Source: Acinetobacter ihumii (GTDB taxonomy: Bacteria; Pseudomonadota; Gammaproteobacteria; Pseudomonadales; Moraxellaceae). Taken from it: a stretch of DNA of 64,000 bases. The position numbers were made by a program, and so were the translations under genes. Below are positions 1 to 8,050 of this stretch, one piece after another (the first letter of the stretch is position 1; each line of letters begins with the position of its first letter). The stretch spans positions 346,301-410,300 of the forward strand of contig NZ_LR130760.1 of the NCBI RefSeq assembly GCF_900625095.1, written 5' to 3'. The notes beneath the pieces were generated by a model. That model did not search any database. It was not told where the DNA came from and saw nothing but the letters and a program-made list of their open reading frames with translations.

Positions 1-360
1 ACTGAAATATTTCAGTTCGATTTCCTTCATCCAGTCTTCGTCTTGAGTATTTTCAAAGCTAGATACCCGTCCTTGACCCGCGTTATTAATCAACATATCG
101 ACATTACCCAAATGCTGTTTCACGGTTTGAGCAAAGCTTTTGACATCTGTTTTATCCAGCACATTACACACCTGCGTAAAAATATGCGCATGTGGATATT
201 TTTCTAAAATATAAAGTTTTGATTGTGCAAGACGTTGTTCATCTCGTCCGCACCACGCCACTTTTGCGCCTTCGGCGACTAAAATCTCAACCGCAGCCAA
301 TCCGATGCCAGAAGAGCCACCTGTGACGACCGCTACTTTTCCTTCTACTTGGAAGCTCAT
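1..360 (-). CDS. SDR family oxidoreductase (partial, runs off left edge)
   Basis: Only the first 120 codons are present; the frame is open to base 1, so the C-terminal half lies outside the window. Residues 13-20 read TGGSSGIG, the TGxxxGxG dinucleotide-binding motif of classical short-chain dehydrogenases, and an NNAG motif follows near residue 90. The catalytic Tyr/Lys region is not visible. It starts 15 bases after the alpha/beta hydrolase stop, so it is most likely the tenth visible gene of the minus-strand aromatic operon. I infer a dehydrogenase acting on a pathway intermediate; the substrate cannot be read from the sequence. Confidence 0.85.
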   Translation of the reverse strand, partial: MSFQVEGKVAVVTGGSSGIGLAAVEILVAEGAKVAWCGRDEQRLAQSKLYILEKYPHAHIFTQVCNVLDKTDVKSFAQTVKQHLGNVDMLINNAGQGRVSSFENTQDEDWMKEIELKYFS

Positions 361-375
361 ATGTTCTCTCTCGTT

Positions 376-1203
376 TCAATGCTGCTGTAAAGACACGATA
401 ATGTCGTTAAATAAATTTGGTTGATCGACATAGCTCAAATGCCCTGCTTCACCAATTTCAATATAATTCTGGCACTGGATTTCCTGCGCCAAAGCTGCAA
501 TCGCTTGCGGCGGTGTAATACTGTCGTTTAATCCTGAAACCATCACGCATGGCACCGCCAAATCTGTTAAATAGTTTCGAATTTCGTCATGCGCCAACAA
601 ATAAGAGGCTTGAGTAAATCCTGCAAGATTCAGGTTTTGCATGACTTGTTCAATCAACTCAAGGGTTTGGGGTTGTTTCAAATAGGTTAAATGTGGGCCA
701 CGGCTTTGCGCCAACCCCTGATTTCCCAGTTCTTTCAGCATTTTTGGTCTTTTGTTATAAACTTCGGCTTGTTGCTCAACGGGATAACGCTGATAACCCT
801 GAGCCACATTGGCCAGAATCAGTGTTTCGACATACTCTGGATAACGTCGGGCAAAGGCACTCGCCTGTAACGCACCGAGTGAATGTCCAACCACGATCGC
901 TTTTTTAATCGCTAACTGTTCAAATAAGCCTGCTAAACGCTGTGCATAATCTTCAGCATTCGGCTGCTCTGTGGTTAAAGCATCAGATGAACCATAACCC
1001 GGTGCATCCCATGCAATAATATGAAAATGATGACTTAAATCTTGTAATTGCTTGACCCAAGAACCCGCCCCAGAGCTAATGCCATGGAGCAATACGAGGT
1101 AATGATCTCCCGTACCTGCTTCACGATAGCTTTGCTTTTGCCCATCAATCTCGACAGACTTGACGGGAAATTGTTGTAAGTGTTCAACAAGTGTCATCAT
1201 CAT
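376..1203 (-). CDS. Alpha/beta-fold hydrolase, probable meta-cleavage product hydrolase
   Basis: The protein has an HG oxyanion motif, a nucleophile elbow GHSLGA (Ser about residue 108), an acid in GLNDS and a late catalytic His in AGHLS, which is the full Ser-Asp-His triad. The open frame extends 18 codons upstream to 1257, but the Shine-Dalgarno AAGGA lies just before three consecutive ATGs at 1203, 1200 and 1197, so the start is one of these; the second or third has the better spacing. Hydrolases of this size in operons with extradiol dioxygenases commonly cleave ring-fission products (BphD/HsaD-type). That role here is inferred from context; other esterase activities remain possible. Confidence 0.85.
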   Translation of the reverse strand: MMMTLVEHLQQFPVKSVEIDGQKQSYREAGTGDHYLVLLHGISSGAGSWVKQLQDLSHHFHIIAWDAPGYGSSDALTTEQPNAEDYAQRLAGLFEQLAIKKAIVVGHSLGALQASAFARRYPEYVETLILANVAQGYQRYPVEQQAEVYNKRPKMLKELGNQGLAQSRGPHLTYLKQPQTLELIEQVMQNLNLAGFTQASYLLAHDEIRNYLTDLAVPCVMVSGLNDSITPPQAIAALAQEIQCQNYIEIGEAGHLSYVDQPNLFNDIIVSLQQH

Positions 1204-1266
1204 TTTCCTTAAAACTTGCCTTGAGAGTACGAGCCTCTTTCTGGCAATGTTGTTCATCCAATCGCT

Positions 1267-1791
1267 TTAGTTACGTTTAATTTGAGACAATGGGTGCTCA
1301 GGTGGATAGTTTGGAATGGTTGGTTTACCTGTACCTAACATCACACACATCAAGGCATCTTCCTGCCCCGGATTAAACAAACCACGATAAATACCCGGTG
1401 GAATTGAGATCAAATCACGTTCTTTTAAACGGGTACTGAATTTTTCGCCGTTATGTTCGATGAACAAATCAATTTCACCGCGCAACATAAAAAATACTTC
1501 TTCAACATCATGGTGAATATGCAGTGGACCTTCGCACTGTGCTGGCAAAACCATGGTCGAAAAGGTAAAGTTTTCAGCAGGAACAGTGTTGTTATCACTC
1601 GCGATGCCGGTCGCGCCTGTCCCCATATAACGCATTTGGGCACGGCGATATTTCGGGTCGTAATCTGCCTGAAATTTCAAGGCATTAAAGTCATATTTGC
1701 GAGTTTCAAAACGTGCGATACGCGTGTTTAACCATTCTTCCAAGCTCGCACCTTCGGGTTGTTTCCATGATTCAAATTGTTGAGTGCTCAT
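1267..1791 (-). CDS. Cupin domain protein
   Basis: A 174-residue single-domain cupin. Motif 1 is clear around residues 88-105, with HIHHDVEE followed by a Gly. In motif 2 the stretch PPGIYRGLFN has Arg where the usual third metal-binding His would be. A good RBS (AGGAG) precedes the ATG. It lies between the MFS transporter and the hydrolase in the catabolic operon. Cupins in such operons can be dioxygenases, isomerases or non-catalytic ligand-binding proteins. With one metal ligand replaced, catalytic metal binding of the usual kind is uncertain, so no reaction is assigned. Confidence 0.8.
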   Translation of the reverse strand: MSTQQFESWKQPEGASLEEWLNTRIARFETRKYDFNALKFQADYDPKYRRAQMRYMGTGATGIASDNNTVPAENFTFSTMVLPAQCEGPLHIHHDVEEVFFMLRGEIDLFIEHNGEKFSTRLKERDLISIPPGIYRGLFNPGQEDALMCVMLGTGKPTIPNYPPEHPLSQIKRN

Positions 1792-1822
1792 GTCTTACTC
1801 CTGATTAAAATGAAAACTGTAA

Positions 1823-3052
1823 TTAGTAACGTTTGAGTAATGGTGTAAGGAAAAAGGAACCCACAATCGCCACCATCGCCAAGAATGTGATTCCCAAATT
1901 AAAACTACCGGTTTGCATGACAATCATGCCGATCAGCACGGGTGCTAAAGCACTACCAAAGTTTGCTAAACCGTTGAAAATACCGCCTGCTGTCGCACCT
2001 ACATCGGCAGTTGTCACTCGTGCCAACAAGGCAAAGATCGCTGCGACACCAAAGCCCCAAGCCATTGAACTAACCGACATGGCTGCAATAATCAGCAGAG
2101 GATTAGTCATTAAGACCATGGCATATAAGGAAATACCTGCGATTAATAAACCACTGAATACCTGAATTGCACGTTTACCAATCTTGTCCGAAAACACAGC
2201 ACCCACGACTTCACCAATCAACATGGCAATAAATGGCAGGCTTGAATAAAAACCAAATTCTTTTAAATTGAAGCCTTTATCTTGAATCAGATAAGATGGA
2301 ACCCAACTGTTTAAGCCCCATAGATAAGTCATCAAGGCAATATTGAAAATACACATCAACCAAAAAGCGTTGTTTTTGAGCAATACCTTGGTATTACGAA
2401 GATGACCTTTAAAATTGACACGCTTGCTTGAGTCTTCAATTTCAATGGTTTTACGCAGTTGTAGGTTACGCAATCCAAGTACGACAAATATCAATACCAC
2501 CAGCGTCAGGGACGCCATGACAAAGAACGTGGTATGCCAGTCATGTTTGGCGAGAACAGCCGCCGTAATTGGAAAACCTAAAAAAGCACCAATGGGTGTA
2601 CCCAGTAAAAACATGGTAGAGGCACGTGCCTGCTGACGATCGGTATAGGTTTGTTTGACAATCGCATAGGCCAATGCGAACAGAGGACCTTCTGCAACTC
2701 CTAACAACACACGCAGGAAAAGCATGCCGCTATAACTTGTGGTAAAGCCCATGATCAACATCAGCACGCCCCACGAAGCAACGCTCCAAAACAACATTTT
2801 CTTGGGATTAAAAATATCCCCCAGAAAACTCAGGAATATGGATGAAAACCCATAGGCCAATAGGAAACTGGTCATTAACCAGCCCAACTTGGCTTTATCC
2901 TGTGCAATGCCCATTGCATCCTGAAAATGTGGGTCTGAAAACAAGACTGCAATACTGATCTTGTCGAAGAAGGCCAATACCACACATGCCATCAGGACAA
3001 AAGCGGGTATCCAGTGTTTGAATCCTTTTTTCTCATCTACATCATTTAACAT
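1823..3052 (-). CDS. MFS transporter (ACS-type), probable aromatic acid importer
   Basis: A 409-residue protein with about 12 hydrophobic segments and a central loop near residues 200-225. The loop between helices 2 and 3 (GDIFNPKK) is the MFS motif A region, and RVLLGVAEGP resembles the helix-4 signature of the anion:cation symporter family. An AAGGAA RBS sits seven bases before the ATG. It belongs to the minus-strand operon with the ring-hydroxylating oxygenase, so it most likely imports the substrate of that pathway by proton symport. The specificity is not readable from the sequence. Confidence 0.88.
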   Translation of the reverse strand: MLNDVDEKKGFKHWIPAFVLMACVVLAFFDKISIAVLFSDPHFQDAMGIAQDKAKLGWLMTSFLLAYGFSSIFLSFLGDIFNPKKMLFWSVASWGVLMLIMGFTTSYSGMLFLRVLLGVAEGPLFALAYAIVKQTYTDRQQARASTMFLLGTPIGAFLGFPITAAVLAKHDWHTTFFVMASLTLVVLIFVVLGLRNLQLRKTIEIEDSSKRVNFKGHLRNTKVLLKNNAFWLMCIFNIALMTYLWGLNSWVPSYLIQDKGFNLKEFGFYSSLPFIAMLIGEVVGAVFSDKIGKRAIQVFSGLLIAGISLYAMVLMTNPLLIIAAMSVSSMAWGFGVAAIFALLARVTTADVGATAGGIFNGLANFGSALAPVLIGMIVMQTGSFNLGITFLAMVAIVGSFFLTPLLKRY

Positions 3053-3119
3053 GCAAGCGTTCCTTCGATCTGGCGAGAGATCTAAAATGATTGTTCTGGC
3101 TAGAGGTCTTAAAGCGTAT

Positions 3120-4331
3120 TTATGGTTTCAGCTTCATGACATTAAATTCAGGATCAGTTAATTGTTCTGGATTCAAGGCAGTGCCATTTTGAATCCAGCG
3201 TTTGGCAAGTTTGACCAGTTTGGAGTCATTGACTGCGATCATGTTCAGCAGACGATGGTGTTCATCCAGATATAAATAGCTGATCTGTGTTGGACTGCTC
3301 TGTCGAACGATCAATGTTGGATTCAACTGAGGTTGATAGGTCCCTAAAATCTGAATATTAAATTGATATTGATCTGACCATAGCCATGGAATATCGGCGT
3401 ATTCGGTGGCAACACCCAACATGGATTTTGCCGCTGCAATGGCTTGATTTTGTGCATTTGCCCAAGACTGGATGCAATAGCCCAAAGTAGGATGAATGGC
3501 GACATCGCCTGCGGCATAAATGTCTGCATCAGAGGTTTGACCATAACAATTGACCACAATGCCATCTTTAACATCCAGACCAGCCTCAACACCCAATTCT
3601 TTGGCAATTTCGGCACCTGCCCCCACCACCACACAATCAAAAGTCTGCGCCGCTTCGGGATGATTTAGCACTTGTACGGTCTGATCAGAACTTTCAATCA
3701 GGTGTAAATTTGTACTATTCAGATGGATCTGGGTGCCTTGTTGCTCATGGATGTCTTTTAAAAAAGCCGAAACTTCAGGGCTGACGCTACGTCCACATAA
3801 GCGATCGGCATATTCAAAAACATGAACAGCCTTCCCTTGTTTACGTGCTGTTGCTGCAATTTCAAGTCCGATCCAGCCTCCACCCACAATCGCAATCGAT
3901 TGAGCATTTTCCAGTAAACCAGCCAAGCGTTCACAGTCTTGTACATCACGCAAAGTCACGACATTGGAGATGTCTTTCCATGTATTGACAGGGACGCGAG
4001 CGCGACTGCCTGTGGCAATTAAAAGTTTGTCATAGGGTAAAATTTTGCCACTTTGCAAAACCACCTGCTTTTGATCACGGTCAATCTGGGTAGCCAAATC
4101 GGGTTTATGCCATTGCACCGAAAAAGCATCAATTTGTTCAGGAGAAAACAGATTCAAACTGTCATAGCTGGCTTCTTTAGAAAGCACTTGTTTCGACAAA
4201 GGTGGGCGTTCATAGAAAATCTGATGCTCGTTCGACACCACGTGAATTTCGCCAAGATAACCTTCCTGACGCAAAGTGCTAACGGCCCAACCCGCCGCCT
4301 GACCTGCACCCACCACTACGATTTTTTGCAT
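3120..4331 (-). CDS. FAD-dependent ferredoxin reductase (oxygenase electron-transfer component)
   Basis: A 403-residue pyridine nucleotide-disulfide oxidoreductase without a redox-active CxxC. An N-terminal FAD-binding GAGQAAG (about residues 7-13), an ATGSR motif near residue 107, an NAD-binding GGGWIGLE near residue 150 and a DIYAAGD FAD motif near residue 270 are visible. This is the layout of HcaD/BphA4/ThcD ferredoxin reductases, which pass electrons from NADH to a [2Fe-2S] ferredoxin. The matching Rieske ferredoxin (7471-7776) and oxygenase (6082-7134) are in the same operon, so the three probably form one three-component dioxygenase. The RBS AAGGAG is well placed. Confidence 0.9.
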   Translation of the reverse strand: MQKIVVVGAGQAAGWAVSTLRQEGYLGEIHVVSNEHQIFYERPPLSKQVLSKEASYDSLNLFSPEQIDAFSVQWHKPDLATQIDRDQKQVVLQSGKILPYDKLLIATGSRARVPVNTWKDISNVVTLRDVQDCERLAGLLENAQSIAIVGGGWIGLEIAATARKQGKAVHVFEYADRLCGRSVSPEVSAFLKDIHEQQGTQIHLNSTNLHLIESSDQTVQVLNHPEAAQTFDCVVVGAGAEIAKELGVEAGLDVKDGIVVNCYGQTSDADIYAAGDVAIHPTLGYCIQSWANAQNQAIAAAKSMLGVATEYADIPWLWSDQYQFNIQILGTYQPQLNPTLIVRQSSPTQISYLYLDEHHRLLNMIAVNDSKLVKLAKRWIQNGTALNPEQLTDPEFNVMKLKP

Positions 4332-4358
4332 GACCTGATCTCCTTGCGCTTAAATCAC

Positions 4359-5294
4359 TTAGCCTTGAACCGGCTTAATCTGACGACGAGTACCATGATC
4401 TAAACCACCCTCAATCGCCCACTCGGTAAACAACTCCAGACTGTGTTCTTCAACACGTGGCTGCCATGCTTCAGTCAAATAGTCGTCATTGGTGTAATAT
4501 TCAAATGCACCGCCAAGTGGTGAATGCACGTACCAGAAATAAGCAGAAGAAATTGGATGGCGACCCGGTCCAATAAAGGTTGACCAATCGGAGCGGTTCA
4601 TATTCAAGCCTCCCCCAATCACCTCATGAATATCACGCACCACAAAGGCGACATGGTTTAAACCAGCAGGCTTATTGGGAACCGACAGCAGGAATAAATC
4701 ATGATGGAAACCTTCACCACGACAACGCAGGAATGCACCACGATTTAAATAGGCATCTGATAAATGGAAACCTAATTTTTCTTTATAAAAATTTTCCGTG
4801 GTCGCTAAATCTGGGGTGAAGAACACCACATGTCCAATCGCAACAGGTTCACCTTTGTCATAGACAGGACTGGCTGCATTAACCCGCTGGATGTTGCCAT
4901 ACTGGTTAATCCCTTCTGTTTTCTGTTCAGGTAAATCTCGTGTAATTGAACGCTGGAAAACAATGGTCATACCATTAGGATCACGACATTGCACTTGTGT
5001 GGCACTTTGTTCAAAGCCATCGACATCTTTTAGGTTTTCAGCAAACTGTTTTAAATCCTGATCATTATCCACGCCCCACGTCACTTCACGTAGTGTTGAA
5101 CCTTGTTCAATCGCTGGTGGTAAACGTGAATCAGCAATATCAAATAGATAAAGTTTGCTGCCATTTTGAGTTTGAAATAGCTCAGTATGTTCAATATCAC
5201 TTGGATGTTTTGACAAACCAAAGTCAGATAAAAACTTGATGGCTTTAGCTTTGTCTTCAACTCCAAACTTTAAAATTTCGATTCCTGTAATCAT
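4359..5294 (-). CDS. VOC-family extradiol ring-cleavage dioxygenase
   Basis: A 311-residue protein with two vicinal-oxygen-chelate domains, the length and fold layout of type I extradiol dioxygenases (BphC/XylE class). The expected Fe(II) ligands are all present in the C-terminal domain: His155 (AIGH), His214 (GLNH) and Glu265 (GAFE). It is therefore predicted to be active in meta-cleavage of a catechol-type diol. It lies directly downstream of the dihydrodiol dehydrogenase-like SDR, which would supply that diol. The ring substrate is unknown. The AGGAG RBS fits the start. Confidence 0.9.
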   Translation of the reverse strand: MITGIEILKFGVEDKAKAIKFLSDFGLSKHPSDIEHTELFQTQNGSKLYLFDIADSRLPPAIEQGSTLREVTWGVDNDQDLKQFAENLKDVDGFEQSATQVQCRDPNGMTIVFQRSITRDLPEQKTEGINQYGNIQRVNAASPVYDKGEPVAIGHVVFFTPDLATTENFYKEKLGFHLSDAYLNRGAFLRCRGEGFHHDLFLLSVPNKPAGLNHVAFVVRDIHEVIGGGLNMNRSDWSTFIGPGRHPISSAYFWYVHSPLGGAFEYYTNDDYLTEAWQPRVEEHSLELFTEWAIEGGLDHGTRRQIKPVQG

Positions 5295-5305
5295 TTGATT
5301 TGCTC

Positions 5306-6070
5306 CTAATTAAAGACAAAGCCACCGTTGACGGGGATATTCTGACCTGTGACAAAAGATGCCAAATCAGACAGCAGATACAAGGCTGTACCATTTAAAT
5401 CTTGTGGATGTTGTTGGCGCTGAATGGCTCGACCCGTGACGTAAAGGTCGTGACGTTCCTGTGGCACATACTCCGTTGCTTCGACTAAAGTGAGCCCTGG
5501 AGAAATTGTATTCACACAAATGTTAAACTCACCGAGTTCACGTGCCATGGAACGCGTCATGGAAATAATTGCGCCTTTACTGGCCACATACGCCATGAGT
5601 TTGGGTGCACCCCAAAGTGCGGTATCTGAAGCGACATTAATAATTTTTGCAGCATCAGATTGTTTTAAATAAGGAGCACAGGCCTGAACCATCAACCATG
5701 TGCCTTTGACATTGACCGTCATCACACGATCCCAAAGATCAGGATCATATTGCATAAGATCTTTACCACCGACGCCAGTTGCCAATGCTGCACAGTTCAC
5801 TAGACCATCCAGACCACCGAGCGTATCCACGGCAAATTGAACAGCCAATCGAATCGATTCAGGTTGAGATAAATCCAGTCCAACCGCATGAACATTCAAG
5901 CCCTGTTGTTGTAACTGCTGTGCTTCTTGCTCAACCAATTCGTTCAGAATATCGGCCATGACTACAGTTGCACCCGCTTCGGCAATCGCCTGAGCAAAAC
6001 CCAGACCCAAGCCCCGAGCTGCACCCGTCACCATAATTTTTTTGCCTTGCAATAATGTGTGAGTGGTCAT
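5306..6070 (-). CDS. SDR family dehydrogenase, probable cis-dihydrodiol dehydrogenase
   Basis: A classical 254-residue short-chain dehydrogenase: TGAARGLG at residues 15-22, NCAA near 92, Ser148, Tyr161 and Lys165 (YVASK). An ATG three codons further upstream (6079) overlaps the AAGGA Shine-Dalgarno; the ATG at 6070 has an eight-base spacing and is preferred. It lies between the Rieske oxygenase and the extradiol dioxygenase, the position where a dihydrodiol dehydrogenase would act. That role is inferred from order; the sequence alone only shows an NAD(P)-dependent SDR. Confidence 0.88.
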   Translation of the reverse strand: MTTHTLLQGKKIMVTGAARGLGLGFAQAIAEAGATVVMADILNELVEQEAQQLQQQGLNVHAVGLDLSQPESIRLAVQFAVDTLGGLDGLVNCAALATGVGGKDLMQYDPDLWDRVMTVNVKGTWLMVQACAPYLKQSDAAKIINVASDTALWGAPKLMAYVASKGAIISMTRSMARELGEFNICVNTISPGLTLVEATEYVPQERHDLYVTGRAIQRQQHPQDLNGTALYLLSDLASFVTGQNIPVNGGFVFN

Positions 6071-6081
6071 TGTCAACATCC

Positions 6082-7134
6082 TTATGGGGTTTCAGTCAAA
6101 GAGGAAGTATCTAGCACTGCAATTTTCTTCAGTTGCTTCTCTGCTTCTTTTTTCATAAGACGACGCAAACGTGATAAACCAACATCATGCTGATACAGAA
6201 ACTCTTTAGAACGTGCATTCGGTGCTAGATTTTCAAGAATAATTCGATCCTGCTCCAACACATCCCAATGTAATTTTTCTAAATGATTACGGTATAAGAA
6301 ACGCCAAACATTTCGCTGCCAACCACTGACCTTACGACAACGCCAGAAAAATACACGGGTGTTATCAGCATCAATCGGTGTGGCAAAACCTACGATCCAG
6401 AACACACCTCCTGGACCAAATTCTTTACGATAGGGAATCGAAAGACGTAGCCAGCTTGCGCCTGTATTGCCATATTCCACCCAGTCAAAATTGACGCCTG
6501 TTTGACCTTCTTTTTCAAAAATGAATCCATGCTCAGTACTGCGATGTTTCATTTCTGCGGTACGCTCACCCTCTGCCATAGAGTGCGAAGTACAATGCAA
6601 ATAGGTGCCATGCATGGGGTCCATCACATTATCAATGGCATATTGATGATTGACTTTCCAATCTGCCTGACACAAAAATGAACTCCAGTCTTCGCTGGCG
6701 AGCTGCTCAGGGAATTCGAGTTCCGCAGGTGCTTCATGTGTATCTAGTCCAAACCAGATAAAAATGGCATCGTGCTTTTCAACGATTGGGTAGCTTTTAA
6801 CACATTCCGTCCCTTTCATTGGACATTCATGCACGGCTGGTACATCCACCACTACACCATCACCGCCCACTTCAACCCCGTGATACCAGCACGCCACACG
6901 ATTTCCCAGATTCCAGCCTAAGGATAAACGTGCACCACGATGCGGACAGCGATCTTCAAGGGCATGCAGTTGACCATCTTGATCACGCCACACCACAATA
7001 TTTTCACCTAGACGGGTAATTCCAACAGGATTGGCATTGACTTCCCAACTGGCGAGTACTGGATACCATTGATCACGTAAACCTAAATCAAGATATTCTT
7101 CAGTGCTTGGAGCTTGTTGATAAATTGCATTCAT
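6082..7134 (-). CDS. Rieske aromatic ring-hydroxylating oxygenase, alpha subunit
   Basis: A 350-residue protein with an N-terminal Rieske [2Fe-2S] centre (Cys63-Pro-His65 and Cys82-x2-His85) and a mononuclear iron motif D172-x2-H175-x4-H180. Asp172 is the bridging residue that carries electrons between subunits. No beta-subunit gene is nearby and the protein is short. This matches alpha-only oxygenases of the carbazole, dicamba demethylase and VanA type rather than alpha3-beta3 dioxygenases. The electron chain is supplied by the ferredoxin at 7471-7776 and the reductase at 3120-4331. The substrate is unassigned; a demethylase or monooxygenase rather than a dioxygenase cannot be excluded. Confidence 0.92.
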   Translation of the reverse strand: MNAIYQQAPSTEEYLDLGLRDQWYPVLASWEVNANPVGITRLGENIVVWRDQDGQLHALEDRCPHRGARLSLGWNLGNRVACWYHGVEVGGDGVVVDVPAVHECPMKGTECVKSYPIVEKHDAIFIWFGLDTHEAPAELEFPEQLASEDWSSFLCQADWKVNHQYAIDNVMDPMHGTYLHCTSHSMAEGERTAEMKHRSTEHGFIFEKEGQTGVNFDWVEYGNTGASWLRLSIPYRKEFGPGGVFWIVGFATPIDADNTRVFFWRCRKVSGWQRNVWRFLYRNHLEKLHWDVLEQDRIILENLAPNARSKEFLYQHDVGLSRLRRLMKKEAEKQLKKIAVLDTSSLTETP

Positions 7135-7151
7135 AGTTGTCTTCCCTGAAC

Positions 7152-7451
7152 TTAATAACCCAAACGCTGCATTTCTTCAGTAAAGCTCTGCATGGTCCAG
7201 ACTTCACCTGACTCACGACGAAAACCCTGCTGGTTTAATGCGCTAACCAAATCATTTAACTCAGTCACACCTGCTGCAAAAGCCTGTATCAGATGCTGGA
7301 CAAAATCCTGCTCATAAACGGTAGGTTCTTTATAACGGGTCTGCCAGACTAGATGCTCGACCTGACCTGGGATCTGAATGTTATTAATACCCGCATCTTT
7401 TGCAGGTGTTGCATTAATCCAATTGGCCAGTTTTTCGTTAAATTGTTTCAT
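7152..7451 (-). CDS. Small conserved protein, possible recombinase-like HTH fold
   Basis: A 99-residue soluble protein with an AAGGAA RBS twelve bases... of leader before its ATG. No signal peptide, membrane segment or cysteine cluster is visible. The C-terminal half (LVSALNQQGF, then EVWT, then a helix to the end) resembles the short helix-turn-helix found in serine-recombinase tails, and small proteins of this description are known beside Rieske oxygenase genes. It is inserted between the ferredoxin and oxygenase genes, with 18-20 bases on each side, so it must be co-expressed with them. The function is unknown; an assembly factor, accessory subunit or regulator are all possible. Confidence 0.6.
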   Translation of the reverse strand: MKQFNEKLANWINATPAKDAGINNIQIPGQVEHLVWQTRYKEPTVYEQDFVQHLIQAFAAGVTELNDLVSALNQQGFRRESGEVWTMQSFTEEMQRLGY

Positions 7452-7470
7452 GGTGAATTCCTTCTATCCA

Positions 7471-7776
7471 TTACAGTTGAATCTGGATGTCCTGACCTTC
7501 CACACGTACGGGGTAGGTACATAAATCACGACATCCCGGCCCACTTTTCAGTTCACCCGTCTGGATATCGAAAATAGCTTCATGCAAAGGACATTCAACG
7601 GTCTGATCTTCAATAAACCCTTCTGTCAATAAGGCAAAGGCATGTGGACAGACGTTTTCGATTGCAAAATAATTTTCATCAATGACAAATACACCAATCT
7701 TTTTATCATTGACCTCCACTGCTTTTGGTTCATCTTCCGAGACATCATCAATGCCGCAAACTGAAATCCAACTCAT
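7471..7776 (-). CDS. Rieske-type ferredoxin of the ring-hydroxylating oxygenase
   Basis: A 101-residue protein with one Rieske [2Fe-2S] cluster site: Cys43-Pro-His45 and Cys62-x2-His65, in the usual beta-sandwich length of NdoA/BphA3/CarAc ferredoxins. It would carry electrons from the FAD reductase (3120-4331) to the oxygenase (6082-7134). It is the first gene of the operon, so the promoter must lie in the AT-rich 7777-8050 region shared with the divergent IclR gene. A GAGGG RBS precedes the ATG. Confidence 0.92.
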   Translation of the reverse strand: MSWISVCGIDDVSEDEPKAVEVNDKKIGVFVIDENYFAIENVCPHAFALLTEGFIEDQTVECPLHEAIFDIQTGELKSGPGCRDLCTYPVRVEGQDIQIQL

Positions 7777-8050
7777 TGTTTGAACCCTCGATTGTGTTTT
7801 ATATGCAAAACTTTATTTGATTTTCAAAACATATACACAGAATAATCCCCATATACTTTTTATGTCAATAAATTAAAATTTATAATTTTCAATGTTTTGA
7901 TAAATTATTAATATTTTATTACGTTTTATTGTGAAAAATTAGTTTTATATATAAACATTGTTTTATGAATTTAATATCATTACAATAGTTCCAAAATAAA
8001 GCAGTTTGCACCAATATTATCCCCTTTCTTTTTTTAGGAATTTTTATCAA
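7777..8050. promoter_or_regulatory. Divergent AT-rich control region (catabolic operon / iclR)
   Basis: This 274-base, very AT-rich stretch separates the ferredoxin gene from the IclR regulator and must contain both promoters. An 8-bp inverted repeat, CAAAACAT at 7825-7832 and ATGTTTTG at 7892-7899, and an odd palindrome AAACATTGTTT at 7953-7963 are the only conspicuous symmetric elements. They are candidate regulator sites, but no operator consensus is recognised with confidence. No clear sigma-70 promoter was fixed. Confidence 0.45.

Noticed and set aside
1204..1257. Extra 18 N-terminal codons of the alpha/beta hydrolase
   Set aside because: The only good Shine-Dalgarno lies just before 1203, and the added residues are basic and unlike the family N-terminus.
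8006..8050. A longer start for the IclR regulator
   Set aside because: The extra 15 codons lack an RBS and lie in the AT-rich control region; AGGAA before 8051 fits better.
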